Position numbers and translations under genes: made by a program. Of a stretch of 52,593 bases of DNA, positions 43,106-50,184 are shown in pieces. Positions within the stretch are counted from its first letter, which is position 1. Each line of letters opens with the position of its first letter. The notes beneath the pieces were generated by a model. It saw only the letters and a program-made list of their open reading frames with translations. It did not search any database and was not told the DNA's origin. This stretch comes from Flavobacterium sp. GTDB lineage: Bacteria > Bacteroidota > Bacteroidia > Flavobacteriales > Flavobacteriaceae. The DNA lies in assembly GCF_029242675.1 (NCBI RefSeq), contig NZ_JAQWTM010000084.1:1-52593 (forward strand). The letters are read 5' to 3'.

Positions 43106-45205
43106 TTAGTAGTTAAATTGTCTTCTATTGTCTTCGATTTTAGCTTTATCTTTTAATGCAGGTAAAACTCTGTTAACATCACCAGCTGTTTGGCCTTTCA
43201 GTTTTCCAACATAAGGACTTACGTCTTTAACAGCAGGAGCTTTAGTAGTACTGATATTTTTTACTACATACACACCCGTTGCACCTTCGATTGGCGCTGA
43301 TAATTTGTTAGCAGCTAATGCAAATGCATTTCCTACTACTCTAGGCTCAATACCTACACCACCAGCTAAAACTGAATTAGCAAGAGTAACATCAGTTGCT
43401 TGTTCTACTTTTGATCCGGTAGCAGTAGCAATCGCTTCTAAAGAAGAACCTGTCATCTTAGCTTTGATTAATTCTGCTTTCTTTTTATTTTTAAGAATTG
43501 GCTCTACATATGATCTTGCTTGAGAAACAGCAACCAATCCTGAATTGTCAATACTTTTAACTCTTGCAATTACGTGACCTACATTAGCCACTTCAAATCT
43601 TTTAACAGCTCCAATTTTAGAATTGTCTTCAAAAGCCCATCTTACAATTGTTCTTTGGTTTCCTAAAGGTCCAAAGTTTTCTTGCATTACTCCCACTGTT
43701 ACTGGTCCAGAAACAGTTAGCTTCATTTCTTTTGCTAAAGCATTGAAATCTTTATCTACTGCTCCCATTTCAAACTTAGTCGCTTGTGTAAATACTCTAT
43801 CAGCAGTCGCTTCTGAAGCTTCTAATTTTTGAGCCACAGTAGCTAAACGAATTCCGTCTTGCTTATCTGTAATCTTTATAATGTGGTAACCAAAGTCTGT
43901 TTCAACTAAACCAACTTTTCCAATTCCATTATTGAAAACAAAATCATTAAACGGTTTTACCATTTGGTTTGGACCAAAATAACCTAAATCACCACCTTGT
44001 TGTGCAGATGAATCATCAGAATTTTGAAAAGCCAACATTAAAAAACTTTCTGGATTAGCGTTTACTTGCGCTAGGATAGATTCAGCCTTAGCCTTCGCTT
44101 CTTCTTTAGTTCTGCTCTCTTTTTGATTTGGCACTGTAGTCCCTTCGTAACTAATTAAGATATGACTTGCTTTAGCATTCACTCCTAATTTTTTACCCAT
44201 TGATTTAGAAATACAGTAGTAGTTTCCAAAAATATAAGGACCATATACTTGACCTGGAGCTAAGTTATACAATTGCTCAGCATCAACAGCTGGTAAATCT
44301 TTTTTAGCTACATAACTAGAATCGTAAGGTACATCAGAATTTGAATTCACAAATTCAGCTACATTCTTAGCGGTTCTAAATCCAGCTAAAGTATCATTTT
44401 TACCAGTTGCTTGGTTGTAAACAACACTTCCAGTCAACAACTGATTAATTTTAGATTTTACCTCAGCCTCATCTTCTTTAGAAGCTTTGTCTTCGATTAA
44501 AACATATTCTACTTCACGAGTTTCATCAGTTTTGAATTTTTTCTCGTTTTTCTTCATGTAATCCAAGATCTCAGCATCTGAAACCTTAACATCACTATCT
44601 TTTATTGTAGAGTACAATCCAGCAACATAGGCAAAACTCACTTTGTTAGCTTCCATTTCATACTGTAATTTTCCTTCCGCTTCAGTTGTATAAAGCGCAG
44701 ACTTAACTAATGTATTGTATATTTGATACTTTGCGTTAAGCTCAGCATCTTTCTCTCTGTCTTTCAAGAATTGCGCTTGAGCTGGATTTGACTTGAAAAA
44801 TTCTTTGAATTTTGCAATATCAAACATCCCTGCAGAATTTAAAAACATTGGGTTTTTTCCAATATTTTGATCTGCTTTAAGCACTTCAAGAATGTGTTTC
44901 TCACCAACTCTTAAACCTAGTTTTTCAAATTCAGAACTTAATAGAGCAATCGAAACCTCTTGATCCCAAACTCTAGTCGCTGCTGCGGTAGACGTGATCC
45001 CTTGACCACTTTTTTCAACTTCACTTACTTTAATTCTAAAATCCTCAAAGGAGATATCTTTTCCATTGATGCTTCCTACATCCTTAGATGTACTATTGAA
45101 ACTACCACTTTTGAACAAATCACCAATGATAAATGCGAATAAAGCAAATGCGATTACTGCAATCATTAAAGCGGAACGTTGTCTAATTTTTGATAAAACT
45201 GCCAT
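43106..45205 (-). CDS. PpiD-like periplasmic peptidyl-prolyl isomerase / folding factor
   Basis: 699 residues from ATG 45205 (the frame opens upstream to 45247, but MAVLSKIRQRSALMIAV is the family start). One N-terminal membrane anchor (about 11-31), a SurA-N-like chaperone region (about 35-330), a rotamase (PPIC) domain (about 345-450, with KASHILISYEGT, GGDLGYFGPNQMVKPFNDFVF and VETDFGYHIIKITD), then a C-terminal domain to 699. PpiD aids folding of newly exported proteins at the inner membrane. Last gene of the minus-strand series from coaX. Confidence 0.92.
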   Translation of the reverse strand: MAVLSKIRQRSALMIAVIAFALFAFIIGDLFKSGSFNSTSKDVGSINGKDISFEDFRIKVSEVEKSGQGITSTAAATRVWDQEVSIALLSSEFEKLGLRVGEKHILEVLKADQNIGKNPMFLNSAGMFDIAKFKEFFKSNPAQAQFLKDREKDAELNAKYQIYNTLVKSALYTTEAEGKLQYEMEANKVSFAYVAGLYSTIKDSDVKVSDAEILDYMKKNEKKFKTDETREVEYVLIEDKASKEDEAEVKSKINQLLTGSVVYNQATGKNDTLAGFRTAKNVAEFVNSNSDVPYDSSYVAKKDLPAVDAEQLYNLAPGQVYGPYIFGNYYCISKSMGKKLGVNAKASHILISYEGTTVPNQKESRTKEEAKAKAESILAQVNANPESFLMLAFQNSDDSSAQQGGDLGYFGPNQMVKPFNDFVFNNGIGKVGLVETDFGYHIIKITDKQDGIRLATVAQKLEASEATADRVFTQATKFEMGAVDKDFNALAKEMKLTVSGPVTVGVMQENFGPLGNQRTIVRWAFEDNSKIGAVKRFEVANVGHVIARVKSIDNSGLVAVSQARSYVEPILKNKKKAELIKAKMTGSSLEAIATATGSKVEQATDVTLANSVLAGGVGIEPRVVGNAFALAANKLSAPIEGATGVYVVKNISTTKAPAVKDVSPYVGKLKGQTAGDVNRVLPALKDKAKIEDNRRQFNY

Positions 45206-45312
45206 TTTTATTGTTGTTAATTTTATATTCAGTTTGCGAAAATACAATTATCTAATTAATAATTATACTCGTAGCGTTTTATTTTGCAAAAAAAAACTTT
45301 TTCGAAAAAAAA

Positions 45313-46572
45313 TCAGTCTTTCACAGTCATTCTAACCAATTCAATCTTCTTATTTGTGGCTTCTTCGATAACAAAATGATAGATTCCGATGGTAATAACC
45401 TCTCCTTTTAACGGAATGTCATTTGTGAAATCCACTATAAATCCCCCTAAAGTACCATAGGAATCACTTTCAGGTATTTGTAATTTATACGATTGGTTTA
45501 AATACTCTACATCAAATCGAGCCGAAAACAAGTAGGTATCCTCACCCAATTCTTCCTCAATCAAGGTTTCACTAGAATCGTGTTCATCCTCAATTTCTCC
45601 AAAAAGCTCTTCGACAATATCTTCAACAGTAATAATACCTGACGTACCACCGTACTCATCGATTACCACTGCTACACTTTTTCTTTTTTTAGTAAGTAAA
45701 TCAAGTACGTCTTTTATATATATGGTCTCAGGAACAAACTCCACCGGAATAACTACTGACTTGATGTTTTTAGGTTTTTTAAACAAATCAAAGGAATGCA
45801 CATAGCCTATAATATCATCTAGCGAGTTTTCATATACCACTATTTTAGAATAGCCCGTTCGAACAAACAAGTCCTTCAATTCATCAACCGTATCAAACAA
45901 ATCAATTGCTACGATCTCCGTACGCGGCGACATAATATCCCTAGCCTTCACACCTGAGAACTCCAAGGCATTTTGAAACATTTGAATTTCAGAATCCACC
46001 TCTTCATTATCCTCCACAGTACTCATTTGCTCGGTTATGTAATTCCCTAACTCTACTTTGCTAAAAAAAAGTTGTGTTTGGTCTCCCGCTGTTCCGAAAA
46101 ATTTTCTCAAAATAAAATCCGAAACCCAAATAAAAAAAGAAGAAATAAAATAGAAGAAAACGTAAAAAAAATAGGCCGGAATAGCAAAAAACTTAATCAA
46201 GGAGTTGGCATAAATTTGAAAAAAAACCTTGGGTAAAAACTCCGCTGTCAATAGAACAATTAAAGTTGACAAAACCGTTTGCACCAGCAAATTCAGTAAT
46301 TCAGAAAAATGAAAACCACACCTCTCTATCAATACCATAAGCAAGTCACCCATGAAAAAACCGTATACAACAAGCGCAATATTGTTACCAATAAGCATGG
46401 CAGCAATAAATTTAGAAGGCTTTTCAGTAAGTTTGGTCAGTATCTTAGAAATAAATCCGTCTTGCTTTTTTTCTATTTCCAGATAGATTTTATTGGAAGA
46501 GATAAATGCTATTTCCATTCCAGAAAAAAAAGCACTTAGTATTAAACACAATATTATAATACTAATTTCCAT
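45313..46572 (-). CDS. Hemolysin-family membrane protein with DUF21, CBS pair and CorC/HlyC domains
   Basis: 419 residues. The DUF21/CNNM membrane domain (about 1-180, several hydrophobic segments; starts MEISIIILCLILSAFFSGME), a CBS pair (about 205-335, ARDIMSPRTEIVAIDLFDTV and VVIDEYGGTSGIITVEDIVEE) and the CorC_HlyC C-terminal domain (about 345-419). Proteins of this layout are tied to Mg2+ or Co2+ transport or sensing; hemolysin is a historical name. In Flavobacterium GldE has the same architecture, but the usual GldD/GldE neighbourhood is not seen here. Confidence 0.9.
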   Translation of the reverse strand: MEISIIILCLILSAFFSGMEIAFISSNKIYLEIEKKQDGFISKILTKLTEKPSKFIAAMLIGNNIALVVYGFFMGDLLMVLIERCGFHFSELLNLLVQTVLSTLIVLLTAEFLPKVFFQIYANSLIKFFAIPAYFFYVFFYFISSFFIWVSDFILRKFFGTAGDQTQLFFSKVELGNYITEQMSTVEDNEEVDSEIQMFQNALEFSGVKARDIMSPRTEIVAIDLFDTVDELKDLFVRTGYSKIVVYENSLDDIIGYVHSFDLFKKPKNIKSVVIPVEFVPETIYIKDVLDLLTKKRKSVAVVIDEYGGTSGIITVEDIVEELFGEIEDEHDSSETLIEEELGEDTYLFSARFDVEYLNQSYKLQIPESDSYGTLGGFIVDFTNDIPLKGEVITIGIYHFVIEEATNKKIELVRMTVKD

Positions 46573-46575
46573 AGA

Positions 46576-46770
46576 TTAGGATTTGTTATTTCTGTTATGC
46601 AGTTTATTGGCAAAATTTCTCCTAAAGAAAAACATGAAAACACAAACTGCGGCAAAAGCAATGCTTAAGTAAGGAGTTGCAGCAGGATCGTTCCATTTAT
46701 TAATTGCATCATATAAAAAAGCGATGGCTACAATTAGGTATAAAAAAGGGGTGTATTTTAAATAACTCAT
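46576..46770 (-). CDS. Small two-helix membrane protein
   Basis: 64 residues from ATG 46770 (MSYLKYTPFLYLIVAIAFLY); the open frame extends 12 codons further upstream, into lptC. Two hydrophobic segments (about 8-20 and 34-51) and a basic tail (RRNFANKLHNRNNKS). No family recognised. Sits 19 bases after lptC and 3 bases before the CBS protein gene, so it is part of that operon. Confidence 0.7.
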   Translation of the reverse strand: MSYLKYTPFLYLIVAIAFLYDAINKWNDPAATPYLSIAFAAVCVFMFFFRRNFANKLHNRNNKS

Positions 46771-46789
46771 AATAAGTGTAATTTGATAT

Positions 46790-47344
46790 TTATTCTGACG
46801 ATTCAATTTCGCCCATAATTCGTTGCGAATTGATCACTTTAAAATCTTTACTAAAGTCAATTCCTTGACCGTTAGATGTTCCTTTAAGGTCTGTAAATTT
46901 AAACTTTTTCTCGGTATAAAACCATTCGTTTTTTTGGTCAAAATACAGCTGTTCTGTTTCTAGCTTCTGACCATTTTCGGCAACAATTTTCACGTTTCCT
47001 TGAAGATCAATAATTCCAGTTCCTTTGTAAGATACTGCATAATTAGAAGTTACTCTTGTTTTTTTTCCTTTATCATCGTACAAAGTAACATCAACACCTT
47101 TAGGGAATTCTGTGAAAGGAAAGTCGACAGTAGCAAAATCTAACATTTTAGGACTTACCAAAACAACTTTAATCAAACCTGAATCGGTATATTTCAGATT
47201 AACCTTGTCTGCATCGCCGCTAGGAGTAAACTCTGTAAAGTTTATTTTTTGAACTTCCTTAAAATTACTTTCGCACCCAAAAAAGAGAGTCACGGCAAGA
47301 GCCATGACTATCTGAACTGTTTTATGTTTATTAAATGAAATCAT
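46790..47344 (-). CDS. lptC: LPS export ABC transporter periplasmic protein LptC
   Basis: 184 residues. A lipoprotein-type signal ends LFFGC (Cys24), so it would be lipidated rather than carrying a membrane helix as in E. coli. The LptC/OstA-like beta-jellyroll follows: LKYTDSGLIKVVLVSP, FPKGVDVTLYDDKGK, TSNYAVSYKGTGIIDLQGNVKI and EQLYFDQKNEWFYTEK. LptC receives LPS from LptB2FG and passes it to LptA. It shares a strand with coaX and the CBS protein, spaced to suggest an operon. Confidence 0.9.
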   Translation of the reverse strand: MISFNKHKTVQIVMALAVTLFFGCESNFKEVQKINFTEFTPSGDADKVNLKYTDSGLIKVVLVSPKMLDFATVDFPFTEFPKGVDVTLYDDKGKKTRVTSNYAVSYKGTGIIDLQGNVKIVAENGQKLETEQLYFDQKNEWFYTEKKFKFTDLKGTSNGQGIDFSKDFKVINSQRIMGEIESSE

Positions 47345-47395
47345 AGGTCAAAAATGACAAATTAAGTGCAATAACTAACCATCCCTGTTTTTCTA

Positions 47396-48646
47396 TTATT
47401 GGAATTTTCTTTTTTCAAACCATCGGTCATTTAAAGATAATCCAATGCTAAAGTTGGCATAATTCTCTTGGATTAAACCTGCGGAAGTCGTTCCTCTTTT
47501 TCCCATTTCAAAACCAAAGTTCACATTAGAGAATGTACCTGTAATTGGCAAACCTAATCCCAGCGTAAATCCAATATCATTGATCGATTCTGATTTCACC
47601 ATAAGACCCGTTTTATCGTATTTCAAACCAGCTCGGTACACAATACGCTTCGCATAGTTGGTAAAGGAATTGTAATTAGGCACATAATATCCGCCCAAAC
47701 TATATTTCATAGACTTCTCATACGAAACATCGTTAGATTGATTATATGTATTTACTAAATCACCTACACTCCCTAACACAGCTTGCGCACCGATCATCCA
47801 TTTACGTGCCTCCCCAAAGCCAGCTCCAACGGAAAGTTTACTTGGTAATTTTAATATCTTTTTGTCGGTTATTTCATCTTCGGAATCTACAGTAGTGAAG
47901 TTAAAATTGGCGTTATAATTAACTGCAGAAATACTACTTGTATTATTAGATGTTAAGTTACTCTCCATTTTATAGCTTACGCTACTAAAAAAACTAATTT
48001 TCTTACTGATTTTAGTTTGGTACATCGCTCCAATCGAATAATCAACTCCTGACAAGTTAGCTGTACTTAGTTCTCTTGTTCCAACAGGCACATCAGTTAC
48101 GAAAACCAATCCTGAAGTTTCGATTTTACCAAAGTTATAATGTACATCGGCACCAAAACTAAACTTAGGAGATATTTTATATGCTGCACCTAAAAAGGCT
48201 TTATTAAGGCCACCATTACCATCATATCGACTATTACTACCTCCATCGATAGTATTCAAAGATTCAATTTGGTACCCTACAGAAGAATACGGAATCAATC
48301 CAAAACCTACTCCTAATTTCCCCATTGGTAAACCAACAGCTAAATAGTCAATTGCAGTACGCCTAGCGTTTTCAGTAACACTAGCGTTTTTCATTTTGGT
48401 AGTTAAATAAGAACCACCAACAGCAAAAGTGGTTAGTTTTAAATTGGCATAACTAGCCGGGTTATCCATATTTAAGTGAATACTGTCTTGTTCAACAGCT
48501 ATACCTGCCATAGAGCGTATTTCAGCAGTTCCTTTGTATCTTACGTCACCAATACCATAATACGAATAAGGCGAAGCAGTTCCTTGCTGAGCAAATGAAA
48601 CTACTGACAAAAGCAAGCAAACAGCGATACTAATTTTTTTAATCAT
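47396..48646 (-). CDS. Putative outer-membrane beta-barrel protein (FadL/PorV-like)
   Basis: 416 residues with a signal peptide (1-19, ending VSFAQQ). Repeated alternating strands with glycines, such as YYGIGDVRYKGTAEIRSMAG (about 29-48, similar to FadL-type N-termini), GVGFGLIPYSSVGYQ and FSFGADVHYNFGKIE, point to a barrel. The end (NFSIGLSLNDRWFEKRKFQ) has a barrel strand but continues with basic residues. Function unknown; the position between coaX and lptC recurs in my recollection of flavobacterial genomes. Overlaps coaX by 8 bases. Confidence 0.75.
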   Translation of the reverse strand: MIKKISIAVCLLLSVVSFAQQGTASPYSYYGIGDVRYKGTAEIRSMAGIAVEQDSIHLNMDNPASYANLKLTTFAVGGSYLTTKMKNASVTENARRTAIDYLAVGLPMGKLGVGFGLIPYSSVGYQIESLNTIDGGSNSRYDGNGGLNKAFLGAAYKISPKFSFGADVHYNFGKIETSGLVFVTDVPVGTRELSTANLSGVDYSIGAMYQTKISKKISFFSSVSYKMESNLTSNNTSSISAVNYNANFNFTTVDSEDEITDKKILKLPSKLSVGAGFGEARKWMIGAQAVLGSVGDLVNTYNQSNDVSYEKSMKYSLGGYYVPNYNSFTNYAKRIVYRAGLKYDKTGLMVKSESINDIGFTLGLGLPITGTFSNVNFGFEMGKRGTTSAGLIQENYANFSIGLSLNDRWFEKRKFQ

Positions 48647-49373
48647 TGTCGATTTTATATTGAAATGTTTGGTTCAAGCTCTCTAAAAGAAAATTTGAAT
48701 TGGCAAATATGGTATTTTTTAATCGTTTAGCCAAAAATTCTGTGTCGCCGCCCGTTAAAATTATTATAAATTTTGAAGCCAACGTCCTATATTCATCTAT
48801 AAAACCATCGATTTCATAGACCAAACCATTAATTACTCCTGAGTGAATTGACCCCGCAGTGGACTTACCTATTAAATCAGCAGATGCAGCAATCGTCAAT
48901 AACGGAAGCTTGGCTGTAAAGGCATGAAGTGATTCATAGCGTAAGCGCAAACCAGGAGCTATGGCACCGCCTAAATAATTATCATTTGCATCAATAAAAT
49001 CGTAGGTAACACAGGTTCCCGCATCAATAACGAGTCGATTGCAATTAGGATATTGAATCACAGCTCCCGCCGCCAGTACCATTCGGTCTATCCCTAAGGT
49101 CTTAGGTGTTTCGTATAAATTACAAAACGGAAAAACATCATCATGGGATATAAAATGTACATTAACTTCCTTTTCAAATTGCAAAAAGGACTGCTTTTCT
49201 AAAATACCAACGGATGCAACCACCAAATAATCCACTTTTTGATATTTTTTTAAAATATTTAAAATATTTTTTTCCAATGCTGCCGGATCAAAAACAAAAT
49301 ATTCCAAAGCGGTAGCGCCCTCAAATACAGCACCTTTAATTCTCGTATTTCCAACATCAATAGTTAAAATCAT
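48639..49373 (-). CDS. coaX: Type III pantothenate kinase
   Basis: 244 residues, the actin-like ASKHA fold. Phosphorylates pantothenate, the first step of CoA synthesis. Seen: MILTIDVGNTRIKGAVFEG (1-19, phosphate loop), TPKTLGIDRMVLAAGA with the catalytic-site region (about 89-104), and LVIDAGTCVTYDFI (phosphate-2). It also has GGAIAPGLRLRYESLHAFT. Complete. First gene of the minus-strand series and has a TATCTTTG element 20 bases before its ATG. Confidence 0.95.
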   Translation of the reverse strand: MILTIDVGNTRIKGAVFEGATALEYFVFDPAALEKNILNILKKYQKVDYLVVASVGILEKQSFLQFEKEVNVHFISHDDVFPFCNLYETPKTLGIDRMVLAAGAVIQYPNCNRLVIDAGTCVTYDFIDANDNYLGGAIAPGLRLRYESLHAFTAKLPLLTIAASADLIGKSTAGSIHSGVINGLVYEIDGFIDEYRTLASKFIIILTGGDTEFLAKRLKNTIFANSNFLLESLNQTFQYKIDND

Positions 49374-49392
49374 AAATTGGTTTTTGATTTGG

Positions 49393-49400
49393 CAAAGATA
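49393..49400 (-). promoter_or_regulatory. -7 element of the coaX promoter
   Basis: TATCTTTG read on the minus strand, 19 bases before ATG 49373. No good -33 TTTG; the divergent tRNA-Phe promoter is next to it. Confidence 0.55.
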
Positions 49401-49425
49401 CGAATCAATTTTTTTTAAAAAATGT

Positions 49426-49456
49426 TTTGCACAAACTAAAAAAGGTTATATATTTG
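49426..49456 (+). promoter_or_regulatory. Promoter of tRNA-Phe
   Basis: TTTG at 49426-49429, 19-base spacer, TATATTTG at 49449-49456. Full consensus with the ideal spacing, 16 bases before the tRNA 5' end. Confidence 0.85.
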
Positions 49457-49472
49457 CACCCGCAACAAGCAC

Positions 49473-49548
49473 GGTACCTTAGCTCAGATGGTAGAGCAAT
49501 GGACTGAAAATCCATGTGTCCCTGGTTCGATCCCTGGAGGTACCACCA
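49473..49548 (+). tRNA. tRNA-Phe (anticodon GAA)
   Basis: 76 bases. Acceptor stem GGTACCT / AGGTACC, D arm with AGCTCAGATGGTAGAGC, anticodon stem ATGGA / TCCAT closing CTGAAAA (anticodon GAA), T arm with TTCGATC loop. The CCA end is encoded (49546-49548). The T stem is CCTGG / CCTGG, which leaves a central U-U mismatch. Confidence 0.95.
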
Positions 49549-49580
49549 AAACCCACTAAGCAATTAGTGGGTTTTTTGTT
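49549..49580 (+). terminator. Terminator after tRNA-Phe
   Basis: Perfect stem AAACCCACTAA / TTAGTGGGTTT with a 4-base loop, followed by a T run; it starts immediately at the encoded CCA. Confidence 0.9.
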
Positions 49581-50128
49581 TTTACTCCCTAGCCACAAAA
49601 CGGACTGAAGCCTTGTGATTATAAATATGATCTTAAAAAATTCTTACAAAAAGAAAACCATCGCTGAAATCTAAAAAAAAAGAATACCGATACTTTGTAC
49701 TATTGCAGAAAAAAGCAAACTAAAAAACAGACTCTTCCTTGTTATCAACATGAGATCAACGCTACTTCAATCGAATTTTTAAAGTTTTGTTTTTCGTTTA
49801 AATACACAGTAAATAGAGACTAAATGCCAATTTTTGAATATAAAAAGACCAATGTAGTGCTCATGATAGAAAAGTTGCAATCCAAATAGCGCTATCAATC
49901 CTAAATTGGCCCAAATCCTAACCCAATGAGGGCATTCAGAATTAAATGGTACCCAAAGGACTTCTTAACAAATTCAAGGCAGCAATTTGCGCTATAAAAG
50001 ATGATATTCCAAAGTCAATAGTTAGGAGTTTAATCTTGCTACTATTGCGATCTAATGACCCTACAACTCCTGTAAGCCTCAAGCGGACTACATCAATGAT
50101 TAAATAGTAACCAATTGAATGCATGAAA
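49575..50128. other. Gene-poor stretch of roughly 550 bases
   Basis: No intact gene, RNA or strong repeat recognised. From 49779 to 50124 the minus strand holds two open frames that may be remains of a membrane protein (listed separately). The 200 bases nearest the tRNA terminator show only AT-rich sequence. Confidence 0.5.
49779..50124 (-). pseudogene. Possible frameshifted remnant of a small membrane protein
   Basis: From ATG 50124 the frame reads MHSIGYYLIIDVVRLRLTGV, continues through FGISSFIAQIAALNLLRS and stops at about 49942. One base over, from the TTTGGG at about 49955, another frame runs open to a stop at 49779 with CPHWVRIWANLGLIALFGLQ and a basic tail KRKTKL. Both halves are hydrophobic and amphipathic, so one inserted base could have split a 115-residue protein. 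I cannot name a family; the start also lies next to the terminator of the amylase gene. Low confidence. Confidence 0.3.
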
Positions 50129-50159
50129 AAAGGCCCTTTCATCAACTGAAAAGACCTTT
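50129..50159 (-). terminator. Terminator after the amylase-like gene
   Basis: On the minus strand AAAGGTCTTTTC pairs with GAAAGGGCCTTT through two G-U pairs and a short loop, then a T run. Because the wobble pairs form only in minus-strand RNA, the direction is clear. Confidence 0.75.
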
Positions 50160-50184
50160 AAACATTCAAAAATAACTAAAAAAA

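Noticed and set aside
43106-45247. Longer ppiD start at 45247
   Set aside because: MAVLSKIRQRSALM at 45205 begins the membrane anchor directly and fits PpiD; the additional 14 residues add nothing.
45313-46572. Calling the CBS/CorC-HlyC protein GldE (gliding motility)
   Set aside because: The architecture is the same, but GldE is known with GldD and other motility genes, none of which is here. Only the generic family name is supported.
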